NCBI GenBank assembly: GCA_016742055.1
Contig: JACVCK010000006.1
Span: forward strand, 1-35,950
Source of the DNA: Phycisphaerales bacterium
Lineage (GTDB): Bacteria > Planctomycetota > Phycisphaerae > Phycisphaerales > UBA1924
Direction: 5' to 3'
DNA length: 35,950 nucleotides
In this document: in pieces, positions 7,857 to 14,704 of the stretch
Layout of the letters: each line of letters starts with the position of its first letter
How positions within the stretch are numbered: the stretch's first letter is position 1
Position numbers and translations under genes: made by a program
Notes under the pieces: model-generated
What the model was told of the DNA's origin: nothing
Databases searched by the model: none
Seen by the model: only the letters and a program-made list of their open reading frames with translations

Positions 7857-8291
7857 GTGCGTCGGCGCTCGCACATGCCGGAAGACTCCGTGGCGCCGGT
7901 CAACGCGACGCCGCTGATCGACGTCGTGCTGTGCATGATCGTCTTCTTCCTCATCGTCGGGCGGCTGGCGGAGACGCAGCGGACGCCGATGCGCTTGCCC
8001 GAGTCCTCCGTGGGCTCGGCGCAGATGCCGCCCGACTCGTTCGTCGTGAACATCATCCCCGGCGAGGGCGGCGTCGGCGCGCAAGTCATCGTCAACAACG
8101 CGGACGTGGGCTTTGAGGGCATCGAGCCGGCGCTGCGCGAGCGGCTGGAGCGCCAGCCCAACGTCGTCGTGCAGATCCGCGCCCCGCGCGATGCGCCCTA
8201 CGGACTGATCGAGCCCGCCCTCGAGGCGTGCGCCAAGGCCGGCGCGCCCGAGTTCCGCCTCGCCACCGAACGCGCGGGGGGCGGGCTGTGA
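7857..8291 (+). CDS. exbD: ExbD/TolR-family protein, first copy
   Basis: A 144-residue protein with a short cytoplasmic N-terminus and one membrane helix at about residues 19-37 holding the conserved proton-path aspartate (D22 in NATPLIDVVL). A periplasmic domain ending in the usual GAPEFRLAT strand follows. It starts at GTG 7857, 3 nt after the exbB stop; ATG 7875 is an alternative start that would leave only a few residues before the helix. The stop overlaps the next gene (GTGA). Confidence 0.85.
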   Translation: MRRRSHMPEDSVAPVNATPLIDVVLCMIVFFLIVGRLAETQRTPMRLPESSVGSAQMPPDSFVVNIIPGEGGVGAQVIVNNADVGFEGIEPALRERLERQPNVVVQIRAPRDAPYGLIEPALEACAKAGAPEFRLATERAGGGL

Positions 8292-8767
8292 GCGCGTTCC
8301 GCCGCCGCAACGCGGCCGTTGTGGCGGCGCGCCACTTCGGGCCCAACATGACCCCGATGGTCGACATCGTGATGGTCATCCTCATCTTCTTCATGGCCGG
8401 GTCGGCGTTCATCGGCCCTGAATGGTTCCTCGACGTGGGCATGGCCGCCGGCACGCGCGCCGCCCCGCCCGAGGACGCGCCCACGCCGTCGATGGAGTTG
8501 CCGCCCGCGCGGATGGTCGTGCGCCTGCACGCGGGCCCCGGAGGCGCCACGGTGGCGACGGGCCTGGGGCTCGAAGGCGCGCCCCTCGAAGCGCTGGAGG
8601 CCCGCGTCCGCGAGTACGTCCGCGCCGGCGGCGCCGATCGGATCCGACTGGTCGTCGAGCCGGCGCGGAACACGCCCTACCAGGACGTCATCCGCGTCTA
8701 CAACCTGTGCCTGACCTCCGGCGCGCCCGACGTCTCGCTCGCCAAATCGCGCGAGCCGGCGCCCTGA
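8288..8767 (+). CDS. ExbD/TolR-family protein, second copy
   Basis: A 159-residue paralogue of the preceding gene. Its helix, at about residues 20-42, carries D26 in NMTPMVDIVMVILIFF. The periplasmic part holds a Pro/Ala-rich linker and ends in GAPDVSLAK, the counterpart of the first copy's final strand. GTG 8288 overlaps the first exbD stop; frame and motif position support this start. Two divergent ExbD proteins beside one ExbB suggest a heterodimer in the channel. The gene converges on the Fur-like gene, with 4 nt between stops. Confidence 0.84.
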   Translation: MSAFRRRNAAVVAARHFGPNMTPMVDIVMVILIFFMAGSAFIGPEWFLDVGMAAGTRAAPPEDAPTPSMELPPARMVVRLHAGPGGATVATGLGLEGAPLEALEARVREYVRAGGADRIRLVVEPARNTPYQDVIRVYNLCLTSGAPDVSLAKSREPAP

Positions 8768-8771
8768 GCGC

Positions 8772-9218
8772 TCAGCGGGCCGCGGCGTAGATCTGCAGCC
8801 GGTGGCCGTGGGGCTCCAGCCCCCGTTCGCGGCAGATGCGGTCGCGGATGGCGATGAGTTCGGGGATCTCGATGGGGATCATCTCGTTGGTGTCCACGCG
8901 GACGAGCAGGTCGCGCGGGCGCCGACCGTAGGCGAGTTGATAGTGCGTCTGCTCCGAATCCACCAGCACCTGCTGGATGATGCCGGCCTCCTGGAGCAGT
9001 TTGATCGTGCGGTAGATCGTGGCCTTGCTCACGCGGAACCCGGCGCGCTTGAGTTCCTCCTGCAACTGCTCCGCCTGGAACAGGTCGTCGAGCCGGATGA
9101 TGGACTCGAGGATCTGAGCGCGCTCCGGGGTGTACTTCTGGCCCTGCTTTTTCAACTCGCGACGGAACACCGCGCAGAGGGGTTCGGCGATTGAGATGCG
9201 GGGTTGAAAATCTTCCAT
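8772..9218 (-). CDS. Fur-family winged-helix regulator lacking the usual metal ligands
   Basis: This 148-residue protein has a clear Fur-type DNA-binding domain: KYTPERAQILESI (28-40), then VSKATIYRTIKLLQEAGII (63-81), the recognition helix. The C-terminal dimerisation domain keeps length and strand order, but the segment normally reading HHDHLIC is RRPRDLLVRV (99-108). No CxxC pair exists; the only cysteines are C15 and C129. Family knowledge predicts loss of both the metal-sensing site and the structural zinc site. It probably still binds DNA but senses something else or nothing. GAGAGG about 12 nt upstream of the ATG can serve as ribosome-binding site. It follows polX by 27 nt on the same strand. 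Confidence 0.83.
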   Translation of the reverse strand: MEDFQPRISIAEPLCAVFRRELKKQGQKYTPERAQILESIIRLDDLFQAEQLQEELKRAGFRVSKATIYRTIKLLQEAGIIQQVLVDSEQTHYQLAYGRRPRDLLVRVDTNEMIPIEIPELIAIRDRICRERGLEPHGHRLQIYAAAR

Positions 9219-9242
9219 GCGGTGTGCGGCCTCTCGGGCGTG

Positions 9243-9248
9243 AGTTTA
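9243..9248 (-). promoter_or_regulatory. Putative -10 element (TAAACT) for the Fur-like gene
   Basis: On the minus strand TAAACT overlaps the polX stop codon and lies 24 nt before the Fur-like ATG, leaving a short leader with GAGAGG. The 8-mer GCTAAACT is shared with the site before polX (11056-11063), suggesting a common promoter or operator. No -35 is visible. Confidence 0.35.
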
Positions 9249-11048
9249 GCGGCGGGCGGGCTTCCTGCCGGGCTTGGGCCCTTTCGGCTCCGGGCCGGGC
9301 TCGCGACGCAGCCACGCGCGCAGGCGCTCGGCGGACCACGTATTGACGCAGCGTTCGGGCGTCAGGCCGCCCCGCCGGCCGGTCAGGACCCCGTAGCGCA
9401 GGTGATCGAAGTCCGTCTCGGCGTGGACGTCGCAGTCGATGGCGATGAGCGAGCCCGCCTCCAGCGCCGCCCGGACGTGCGCGTCGCGCAGGTCGAGCCG
9501 GAGCCAATTGGCGTTGATCTCGAGCGCGACGTTCCGGGCGGCGGCCGCCTCGGCGACGGCCCGGATGTCGATGCTCAGCCCTGCGCGCTTGTTGATGATC
9601 CGGCCCGTGGGGTGCCCGAGGATGCGGACGTAGGGGTTCTGGACGGCGCGGATCAGCCGTGCGGTGGCCTCCTTCTCGCTCTGGCGCAGGGACGCGTGCG
9701 GAGAGGCGACGACGATGTCCAGCCGGGCGAGAAGTTCGTCTTCGTAGTCGAGCGAGCCGTCGGCGAGGATGTCCACCTCGCTGCCGGCGAGGATCGTGAC
9801 GCCCTCGACGTTGCGGCGGGCCGCGTGGACGGCCTCGATGTGCTCGAGCAGCCGCTCGGGCGAGAGGCCGCCCGCGATGGCGCTCGACTTGGAGTGATCG
9901 GTGACGGCGATGGTGTGGAAACCGCGCGACTTGGCGGCGCGCGCGAGTTCCTCGATCGACATCGCGCCGTCCGAGGCGGTGGTGTGCGCGTGCAGTTCCG
10001 CGCGGACATCGCCCTGTTCGATCAGCCCGAACGCCTGCCCCGCAGGGCGGTCCAGTTCCCCGGCGTCCTCCCGCAATTCCGGCGGAACGAAGGGCAGTTC
10101 GAGCGCCGCGTACACATCCGCCTCGGTCTTCGAAGCGACGGCTCGCACGCCCCGGCTCTGGGGCGGCGCTTTCGCCTTGTCCTCGGGGTACAGGCCGTAC
10201 TCGTTGAGCGTCATGCCCATGCGCAGCGCACGCTCGCGGAGCCGGACGTTGTGCTCCTTGGAGCCGGTGAAGTACAGCATCGCGGCGCCGAACGACTCGG
10301 GCGGCACGATGCGCAGGTCGGCCTGCACGACGTGCCCGCGGGCCGTCTTGAGCCGCACGGACGACTTGGACTCGCCCGCCGCGAGGACCTGCGTGACCTC
10401 GGGCATCGAGCGGAAGGCCTCGCCCAGTCCGGCGCCGTCTGTCACGGCGGCGAGGATGTCGATGTCGCCGATGGTGTCCTTCCCGCGCCGGAGGGAACCG
10501 GCGTAGGCCACGGCGCCGGCCCCTGCGATCGGCGTCAGGCGCGCGACGATCGCTTCGGCGATGGGCATCGCCACGCCCAGCGGCATGCGCTCGCCCGCCT
10601 GCGCCGCGAACGTCAGCGCCGCTTTGATGTTCTCCACCGTCTTGGCGCCCATCCGGGGCACGGTCAGGATCGAGCCGTCATCGATCGCCCGGCGGAGCGC
10701 GTCGAGGGAGTCCACGCCGATCGTCTGCCACATCGCGCGGACGGTCTTGGGCCCCAGGCCGGGGATCTCGAGGACCTGCAGCAGCCCGGGGGGCGTGGCG
10801 GCGAGCAGTTCCTGATGCTCGGACATCGCCCCGGTGTCGAGGTATTCGCGGATCTTCTCCGCGATCTTCTTGCCCACGCCGGGGATGGCGTCGATCGCGT
10901 CGCGATGGTCGGCGAGGCTCGTGGGATGGTCTTCGATGGCCCGCGCGGCCCTCGCGTGGGCCGAGGCGCGGAAGGAATCGGCGCCGTTGAGTTCAAGGAG
11001 TGCGGCGATCTGTTCGAGCAGCGCCGCGATGTCCTGATTCACGCCCAT
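9246..11048 (-). CDS. polX: Family X DNA polymerase/3'-5' exonuclease with C-terminal PHP domain
   Basis: A 600-residue protein of the bacterial PolX type, used in gap-filling and base-excision repair. Helix-hairpin-helix motifs lie at about residues 54-60 (IPGVGKKI) and 95-101 (IPGLGPKT). The nucleotidyltransferase core has GSLRR (184-188), GDIDI with D195 and D197, and D244 in VQADLRI. The C-terminal PHP domain, about 347-580, begins ELHAHTTASDG (H353, H355) and includes VTDHS, GSEVDI, GHPTGR and DCDVH, so the metal-binding set looks intact. ATG 11048 is preferred to an upstream start because it directly follows the TAAACT element and begins the canonical N-terminus. A basic Pro/Lys tail ends the protein. 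Confidence 0.93.
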   Translation of the reverse strand: MGVNQDIAALLEQIAALLELNGADSFRASAHARAARAIEDHPTSLADHRDAIDAIPGVGKKIAEKIREYLDTGAMSEHQELLAATPPGLLQVLEIPGLGPKTVRAMWQTIGVDSLDALRRAIDDGSILTVPRMGAKTVENIKAALTFAAQAGERMPLGVAMPIAEAIVARLTPIAGAGAVAYAGSLRRGKDTIGDIDILAAVTDGAGLGEAFRSMPEVTQVLAAGESKSSVRLKTARGHVVQADLRIVPPESFGAAMLYFTGSKEHNVRLRERALRMGMTLNEYGLYPEDKAKAPPQSRGVRAVASKTEADVYAALELPFVPPELREDAGELDRPAGQAFGLIEQGDVRAELHAHTTASDGAMSIEELARAAKSRGFHTIAVTDHSKSSAIAGGLSPERLLEHIEAVHAARRNVEGVTILAGSEVDILADGSLDYEDELLARLDIVVASPHASLRQSEKEATARLIRAVQNPYVRILGHPTGRIINKRAGLSIDIRAVAEAAAARNVALEINANWLRLDLRDAHVRAALEAGSLIAIDCDVHAETDFDHLRYGVLTGRRGGLTPERCVNTWSAERLRAWLRREPGPEPKGPKPGRKPARR

Positions 11049-11055
11049 GGTCGGC

Positions 11056-11061
11056 AGTTTA
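11056..11061 (-). promoter_or_regulatory. Putative -10 element (TAAACT) for a leaderless polX mRNA
   Basis: TAAACT on the minus strand is followed by exactly 7 nt and then ATG 11048, with no Shine-Dalgarno, as at 1184, 13879 and 19993. No recognisable -35 lies 16-18 nt upstream. It lies at the very 3' end of the preceding small gene. Confidence 0.45.
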
Positions 11062-11349
11062 GCCGGCGCGTCGTCGGGCGCGATCCGCACGGGCGCGCTG
11101 GCGGGCGGCGGCGGGGAGCGTGGGCGCTCGGGCGCCGTAGGTTTCGGCCAGGCGCTGCTCGACGGATTGGACGATCGCCGGGCGGTCGGACTCTGGCGCG
11201 AGCAGCAGCGCCGCGAGCCATCGGCGGGCCAGCGTCGGACCGGCGGGCCTCAGGAGTTCAACCACCATCCTGAGGTCGTCGTCGGGGAAGAGCGTCGGCG
11301 ACGCGTTTGGCTCGTGCGGAGCGTGAACGAGGGGGCGGGCTGGGGGCAT
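11059..11349 (-). CDS. Small helical protein of unknown function
   Basis: A 96-residue frame between the HTH gene and polX. I do not recognise the family. The central part (residues about 20-70) looks protein-like: an acidic TLFPDDDLRMVVELL, then amphipathic helices with RRWLAALLLAP and VEQRLAETYG. The tail is Arg/Ala-rich. The start at 11349 overlaps the HTH gene by 92 nt; an internal ATG at 11268 would nearly remove the overlap but cut the acidic motif. Gene order on the minus strand (recG, HTH, this, polX) suggests co-transcription with the HTH gene. The reality of the gene is probable, not certain. Confidence 0.5.
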   Translation of the reverse strand: MPPARPLVHAPHEPNASPTLFPDDDLRMVVELLRPAGPTLARRWLAALLLAPESDRPAIVQSVEQRLAETYGARAPTLPAAARQRARADRARRRAG

Positions 11350-11722
11350 CGCCGGGATTCTCCTGCTCGGCGCGGAGGCGCGCCTCGAGGGTGAGGACGT
11401 ACGTCTCCACTCGGTCCAGCCGCGACTGGAGGCGCTCGATGGACTCGGCGATCGCCGCGAGAATCTCTCCGGGGCGTGCGGAATCCACGGCGCTGGCGCG
11501 GGTTTCGGCCGTCGGGGAGCGCGGGCCGCGCCCGGTCAGGAGCCAGTCCGCGTTGATGTTGAAGGCGCCGCAGATCCCGGCGAGGAACTCGATGCTCGGC
11601 GATTGGCCCAGCATGTACCTGCGGACGTTCTCCGCGTGGACGCCGGTGACCTCGGCGAGGGTGCGGAAAGAGACGCCCTCTGTGACTTCGCGAAGCCGCA
11701 GATGGAGTGGGGACGTGGACAC
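11258..11722 (-). CDS. HTH (Cro/C1-like) regulator with coiled-coil tail
   Basis: A 154-residue protein. Residues about 5-55 form a helix-turn-helix of the Cro/C1 or CI-repressor type: FRTLAEVTGVHAENVRRYMLG followed by SIEFLAGICGAFNINADWLLTGRG, the latter typical of phage-repressor-like HTH domains. Residues about 68-110 form a coiled coil (ILAAIAESIERLQSRLDRVE). A basic Pro/Arg tail follows. GTG 11722 is chosen because ATG 11800 would run into recG, and GTG lies 8 nt after a TACCAT element. It has no sensor domain, so oligomerisation through the coiled coil may be its control. Targets are unknown. Confidence 0.7.
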   Translation of the reverse strand: MSTSPLHLRLREVTEGVSFRTLAEVTGVHAENVRRYMLGQSPSIEFLAGICGAFNINADWLLTGRGPRSPTAETRASAVDSARPGEILAAIAESIERLQSRLDRVETYVLTLEARLRAEQENPGDAPSPPPRSRSARAKRVADALPRRRPQDGG

Positions 11723-11730
11723 GGCGAGGC

Positions 11731-11736
11731 ATGGTA
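11731..11736 (-). promoter_or_regulatory. Putative -10 element (TACCAT) before the HTH gene
   Basis: TACCAT on the minus strand lies 8 nt before GTG 11722 in the 37-nt gap after recG, with no Shine-Dalgarno. It matches the leaderless pattern, here with a GTG start. Confidence 0.3.
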
Positions 11737-11759
11737 CCCGCGCCGCCGGGGCGGCCGGT

Positions 11760-13871
11760 TCAAGCGACGTCGCCCAGGCCCACCGCCTGCCCGTGGGCAC
11801 GGAGCAGCCGGGCGCGGAGGAGGCGCTCGTCGTCGCGGTCCAGGGCGGGGGAGCGCTCGATCCAAGCGCCGGCGTCGCGCCGGGCCATCAGCAGCAGGTC
11901 CATGTCCCTCGGGAACGCCGCGACCCGGAACGGCGCCAGCCCCGACTGCCGGGCGCCGAAGAGTTCGCCGGGGCCCCGCAGTTCCAGGTCCTTTTCCGCG
12001 AGGACAAAGCCGTCGGTAGCCTTGGCGAGGGCCTGGAGGCGCGCCTCGGCGTCCTCTGTGGCGGGCTCGCCGATCAGCACGCACAGGGACCGGCGCGCCC
12101 CCCGCCCCACTCGCCCGCGGAGTTGGTGCAATTGCGCGAGTCCGAACCGCTCGGCGTGCTCGACGATCATCACCGAGGCGTTGGGGATGTCCACGCCGAC
12201 CTCGATGACGGTGGTGGCGACGAGCGCGTCGATCTTGCCGAGCCGGAAGCGCTCCATCACGTTCTCGCGCGTCTCGCGCTTCAACCGCCCGTGGAGCGCC
12301 GCGAGGCGCTTGCCCGCCAGCGGGCCCTCCTCGAGCCGCTTCATGGTCGAGCGAAGATCGGCCGGCGCGCGTCCAGGGCCCTCGGGCGCGTCCGAATCGG
12401 CCTCGATCGCCGGCACGACGATGTAGGCCTGCTCGCCCCGCTCGATGCGCTCGCGGACGTAGGCGTACACCTCCTCGCGCTTGTCGGGCCCCACCAGGCG
12501 CGTTGTGACGGGGATGCGCCCCGGCGGCAGGCCCTTGATCGTTGAGACGTCCAGATCGCCGAAGATCGTCAGCGAGAGCGTGCGCGGGATCGGCGTGGCC
12601 GTCATCACCAGCACGTGGGGCGTCGTCCCCGGCTCGTCCGATTTCTCCCGCAGCGCCGCCCGCTGATGCACGCCGAAACGGTGCTGCTCGTCGATCACCG
12701 CGACGGCCAGCGAACGGAAGCGGACCTCGCCCGTCAGCAGCGCGTGCGTGCCCACCAGAATGTCCACCTCGCCCGCCGCAGCGCGGCGGAGCGCGTCGGC
12801 CCGCTCCGCCGTGCTCGCGCCGCCCGTGAGCATCGCCACGCGCACGCTCGAACCCTCCAGCATCCGCGCGATCGACGCGTGGTGCTGCTCGGCGAGGATC
12901 TCCGTCGGCGCCATGATGGCGGCCTGGCGCTTGGACGCCGCGGCCATGAGCATCGCGTACAGCGCCACCACCGTCTTGCCGGCGCCCACGTCCCCCTGGA
13001 TGAGCCGGTTGGCGGGCGTGTTCTGCTGGAGGTCGTGCGCGACCTCGCGGACGACCTGCTCCTGCGAGGGCGTGAGCGTAAAGGGGATGCGCTCGCGGAT
13101 GTGCCGGTCGATCTCGGGCGACCAGCGCAGCGCCGGGGCCCGCTGCGTGCGCCGCTGGTGCGAGCGCTTGAGTTGCACGCCCAGTTGCAGCAGCAGCAGT
13201 TCGTCGTACGCCAGGCGCCGCCGCGCCGCGAGCGCCTCCGACTCGTTCGCCGGCGCGTGCATCATGCGGTAGGCGTCGCGCAGCGGGGGCAGTTCGCGCT
13301 GCCGGCGGAACTCGTCGGGCAGGTGGTCGTCGATCTGTGCCAGGGCCTGGGGCAGCGCCCGCGCGACGGCGCGCTCGATCTCGCGCGAATTGACCTCCTC
13401 GGACGCGGGATAGACCGGGCGCAGGCGCTCCTCGCCCGGCGCCGGATCGCGCGAGGCGTCGAGGAACTCCACGCGCGGGTTGACCATCTGCAGCCCGCCC
13501 TTGAAGCGCCCGGTCTTGCCCTGCACGCGGATCACCACCCCCGGCTGCACCCGCTCACGCAGGTACAGCCCGTTGAACCACACCACGTCCAGCCGCCCCG
13601 TGTGGTCCATCAGCACGGCCTCGAACCGGCGCTTGCCACGCAGAGACACCCGCGTCGCGGAAACCTCCCCCCGCACGCTCGCCACCACGCCCACCGGCGT
13701 GTCGGCGATCCGCGACTCCGCGGCCTCGAACTCGTGGCGCATCGGCAGGTGGCGCACCAGGTCCGCGACCGTCGTGATGTGCAGCGCATGGAACGCCGCG
13801 GCGCGTCGGGGGCCCACCCCCGGCACGGCGTCGATGGGCGCGCGGAGGTCCAGCGAGGGCGCGTCCGGCAT
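11760..13871 (-). CDS. recG: ATP-dependent DNA helicase RecG
   Basis: A 703-residue superfamily 2 helicase that reverses stalled replication forks and processes branched DNA. The N-terminal wedge/OB region spans about residues 55-140, with a helix-hairpin-helix-like PGVGPRRAAAF at 17-27. Helicase motifs are Walker A GDVGAGKT (293-300), APTEILAEQH, GTHALL, DEQHRFG (394-400), TATPIPRTL and, near the end, TTVIEVGVDIPNA and QLRGRVGRG. The length is normal. ATG 13871 is taken over TTG 13889: it sits 7 nt after TATCCT, and TTG lies in the terminator tract of the upstream gene. Confidence 0.96.
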   Translation of the reverse strand: MPDAPSLDLRAPIDAVPGVGPRRAAAFHALHITTVADLVRHLPMRHEFEAAESRIADTPVGVVASVRGEVSATRVSLRGKRRFEAVLMDHTGRLDVVWFNGLYLRERVQPGVVIRVQGKTGRFKGGLQMVNPRVEFLDASRDPAPGEERLRPVYPASEEVNSREIERAVARALPQALAQIDDHLPDEFRRQRELPPLRDAYRMMHAPANESEALAARRRLAYDELLLLQLGVQLKRSHQRRTQRAPALRWSPEIDRHIRERIPFTLTPSQEQVVREVAHDLQQNTPANRLIQGDVGAGKTVVALYAMLMAAASKRQAAIMAPTEILAEQHHASIARMLEGSSVRVAMLTGGASTAERADALRRAAAGEVDILVGTHALLTGEVRFRSLAVAVIDEQHRFGVHQRAALREKSDEPGTTPHVLVMTATPIPRTLSLTIFGDLDVSTIKGLPPGRIPVTTRLVGPDKREEVYAYVRERIERGEQAYIVVPAIEADSDAPEGPGRAPADLRSTMKRLEEGPLAGKRLAALHGRLKRETRENVMERFRLGKIDALVATTVIEVGVDIPNASVMIVEHAERFGLAQLHQLRGRVGRGARRSLCVLIGEPATEDAEARLQALAKATDGFVLAEKDLELRGPGELFGARQSGLAPFRVAAFPRDMDLLLMARRDAGAWIERSPALDRDDERLLRARLLRAHGQAVGLGDVA

Positions 13872-13878
13872 TGGGCTC

Positions 13879-13884
13879 AGGATA
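13879..13884 (-). promoter_or_regulatory. Putative -10 element (TATCCT) for a leaderless recG mRNA
   Basis: TATCCT on the minus strand is followed by 7 nt and ATG 13871. It directly abuts the T-rich tail of the terminator of the upstream lipoprotein gene, so recG needs a promoter here. A -35 hexamer would fall within the terminator hairpin and is not recognisable. Confidence 0.5.
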
Positions 13885-13914
13885 AACAAAGCCCCCGCGC
13901 CATGGCGCGGGGGC
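13884..13914 (-). terminator. Intrinsic terminator of the OmpA-like lipoprotein gene
   Basis: Bases 13891-13914 form a perfect 24-nt palindrome (half site GCCCCCGCGCCA). Read on the minus strand, it is followed by TTTGTTT (13890 down to 13884). This is a textbook GC hairpin with a T tract, placed 33 nt after the lipoprotein stop. The plus-strand reading has only a weak T run. Confidence 0.85.
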
Positions 13915-13946
13915 AGGGTTTGGATCGCGTTCTGACCGGCTCGGCG

Positions 13947-14600
13947 TCAGTTGCCGATCAGGATCTCGACGCGCCGGCTGTCTTTCTTGGTGCCCTTGGG
14001 CCGCGAGGGGCCGAACGAAGCGATGTACATGCTGTCGTTCGGGATGCCCTTGGAGATCAGGTACTCTTCGACCGCCAGCGCGCGCTCCGCGCCGAGGCGC
14101 TCGTTGGTCTTCCAGCCGCTCTTGCGGATGGGGTCGGAGTCGGTGTGGCCCTCGATCCGCAGCATGCGTCCTCCGTACTGCGACTTGAGCACGCTGGCGA
14201 TGCTGTCGAGCGTTCGCTTGGCCTCGTTGCGTAGGGTGACGCGCCCCGAGTCGAACAGAATGTCGCCCGAGACGTTGAGTTTCACCCCGCCGCCGACCAG
14301 GTTCGTCGCGTCCACGCCCTCGATGCCCTCGAAGCCCGTGGCGCCCGAGGTCCCGGGAGCGCCCAGGCGGCTCTCCAGGTTCGCACGCTCATCTTCGAGC
14401 AGGGCGCGCTGGGCGTTGGCCTCGTTCAACTGAGACTCCAGTTGCGAGTTCCGCCCTCGGAGTTCCTGGTTCTCCTGTTCGAGCAGGGCGACCCGCTGCT
14501 TGGGATCGTCGCCGCAGCCGACGAGGAAGGACGCCATCAGGCCGCCCGCGAGCGCGAGGGCTCGCCGCGACGCCGATGGGGACAGCAGGAAAGTTCGCAT
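13947..14600 (-). CDS. OmpA/Pal-family peptidoglycan-binding lipoprotein
   Basis: A 217-residue lipoprotein with a signal peptide ending in a lipobox (LVGC, C29) and a coiled coil at about residues 33-80 (QENQELRGRNSQLESQL). A Gly/Thr linker and an OmpA-like domain at about 105-217 follow: ILFDSGRVTLRNEA, RIEGHTDSDPIR, NERLGAERALAVEEYL and a final RRVEILI. Such domains bind diaminopimelate-type peptidoglycan and tie the outer membrane to the wall, again indicating a peptidoglycan wall. ATG 14600 has GGAGG 8 nt upstream and a canonical promoter further up. The coiled coil between lipid anchor and wall-binding domain makes it a Pal- or YiaD-like spacer protein. Confidence 0.9.
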   Translation of the reverse strand: MRTFLLSPSASRRALALAGGLMASFLVGCGDDPKQRVALLEQENQELRGRNSQLESQLNEANAQRALLEDERANLESRLGAPGTSGATGFEGIEGVDATNLVGGGVKLNVSGDILFDSGRVTLRNEAKRTLDSIASVLKSQYGGRMLRIEGHTDSDPIRKSGWKTNERLGAERALAVEEYLISKGIPNDSMYIASFGPSRPKGTKKDSRRVEILIGN

Positions 14601-14663
14601 CAGACCGCCTCCGTGCAACGCTCGGACCGTGGATCGCCGGGCGACGCTCGCCCGTGGGGGATG

Positions 14664-14692
14664 ATTCCACCCGACCCCCGCGCCCGCGTCAA
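14664..14692 (-). promoter_or_regulatory. Sigma-70-type promoter for the OmpA-like lipoprotein gene
   Basis: On the minus strand TTGACG (14692-14687), a 17-nt spacer and TGGAAT (14669-14664) form a good -35/-10 pair. Transcription would start near 14657, giving a leader of about 57 nt with a GGAGG ribosome-binding site. Unlike the leaderless heads, this gene has both a -35 and a Shine-Dalgarno. Confidence 0.5.
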
Positions 14693-14704
14693 GCCGGGAG
14701 CGCC

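Noticed and set aside
9204-11273. 689-residue plus-strand frame opposite polX
   Set aside because: Composition is typical of antisense GC frames; polX on the other strand has complete motifs.
12615-14234. 539-residue plus-strand frame opposite recG and the lipoprotein gene
   Set aside because: It crosses a strong terminator and two genes, and shows no domain.
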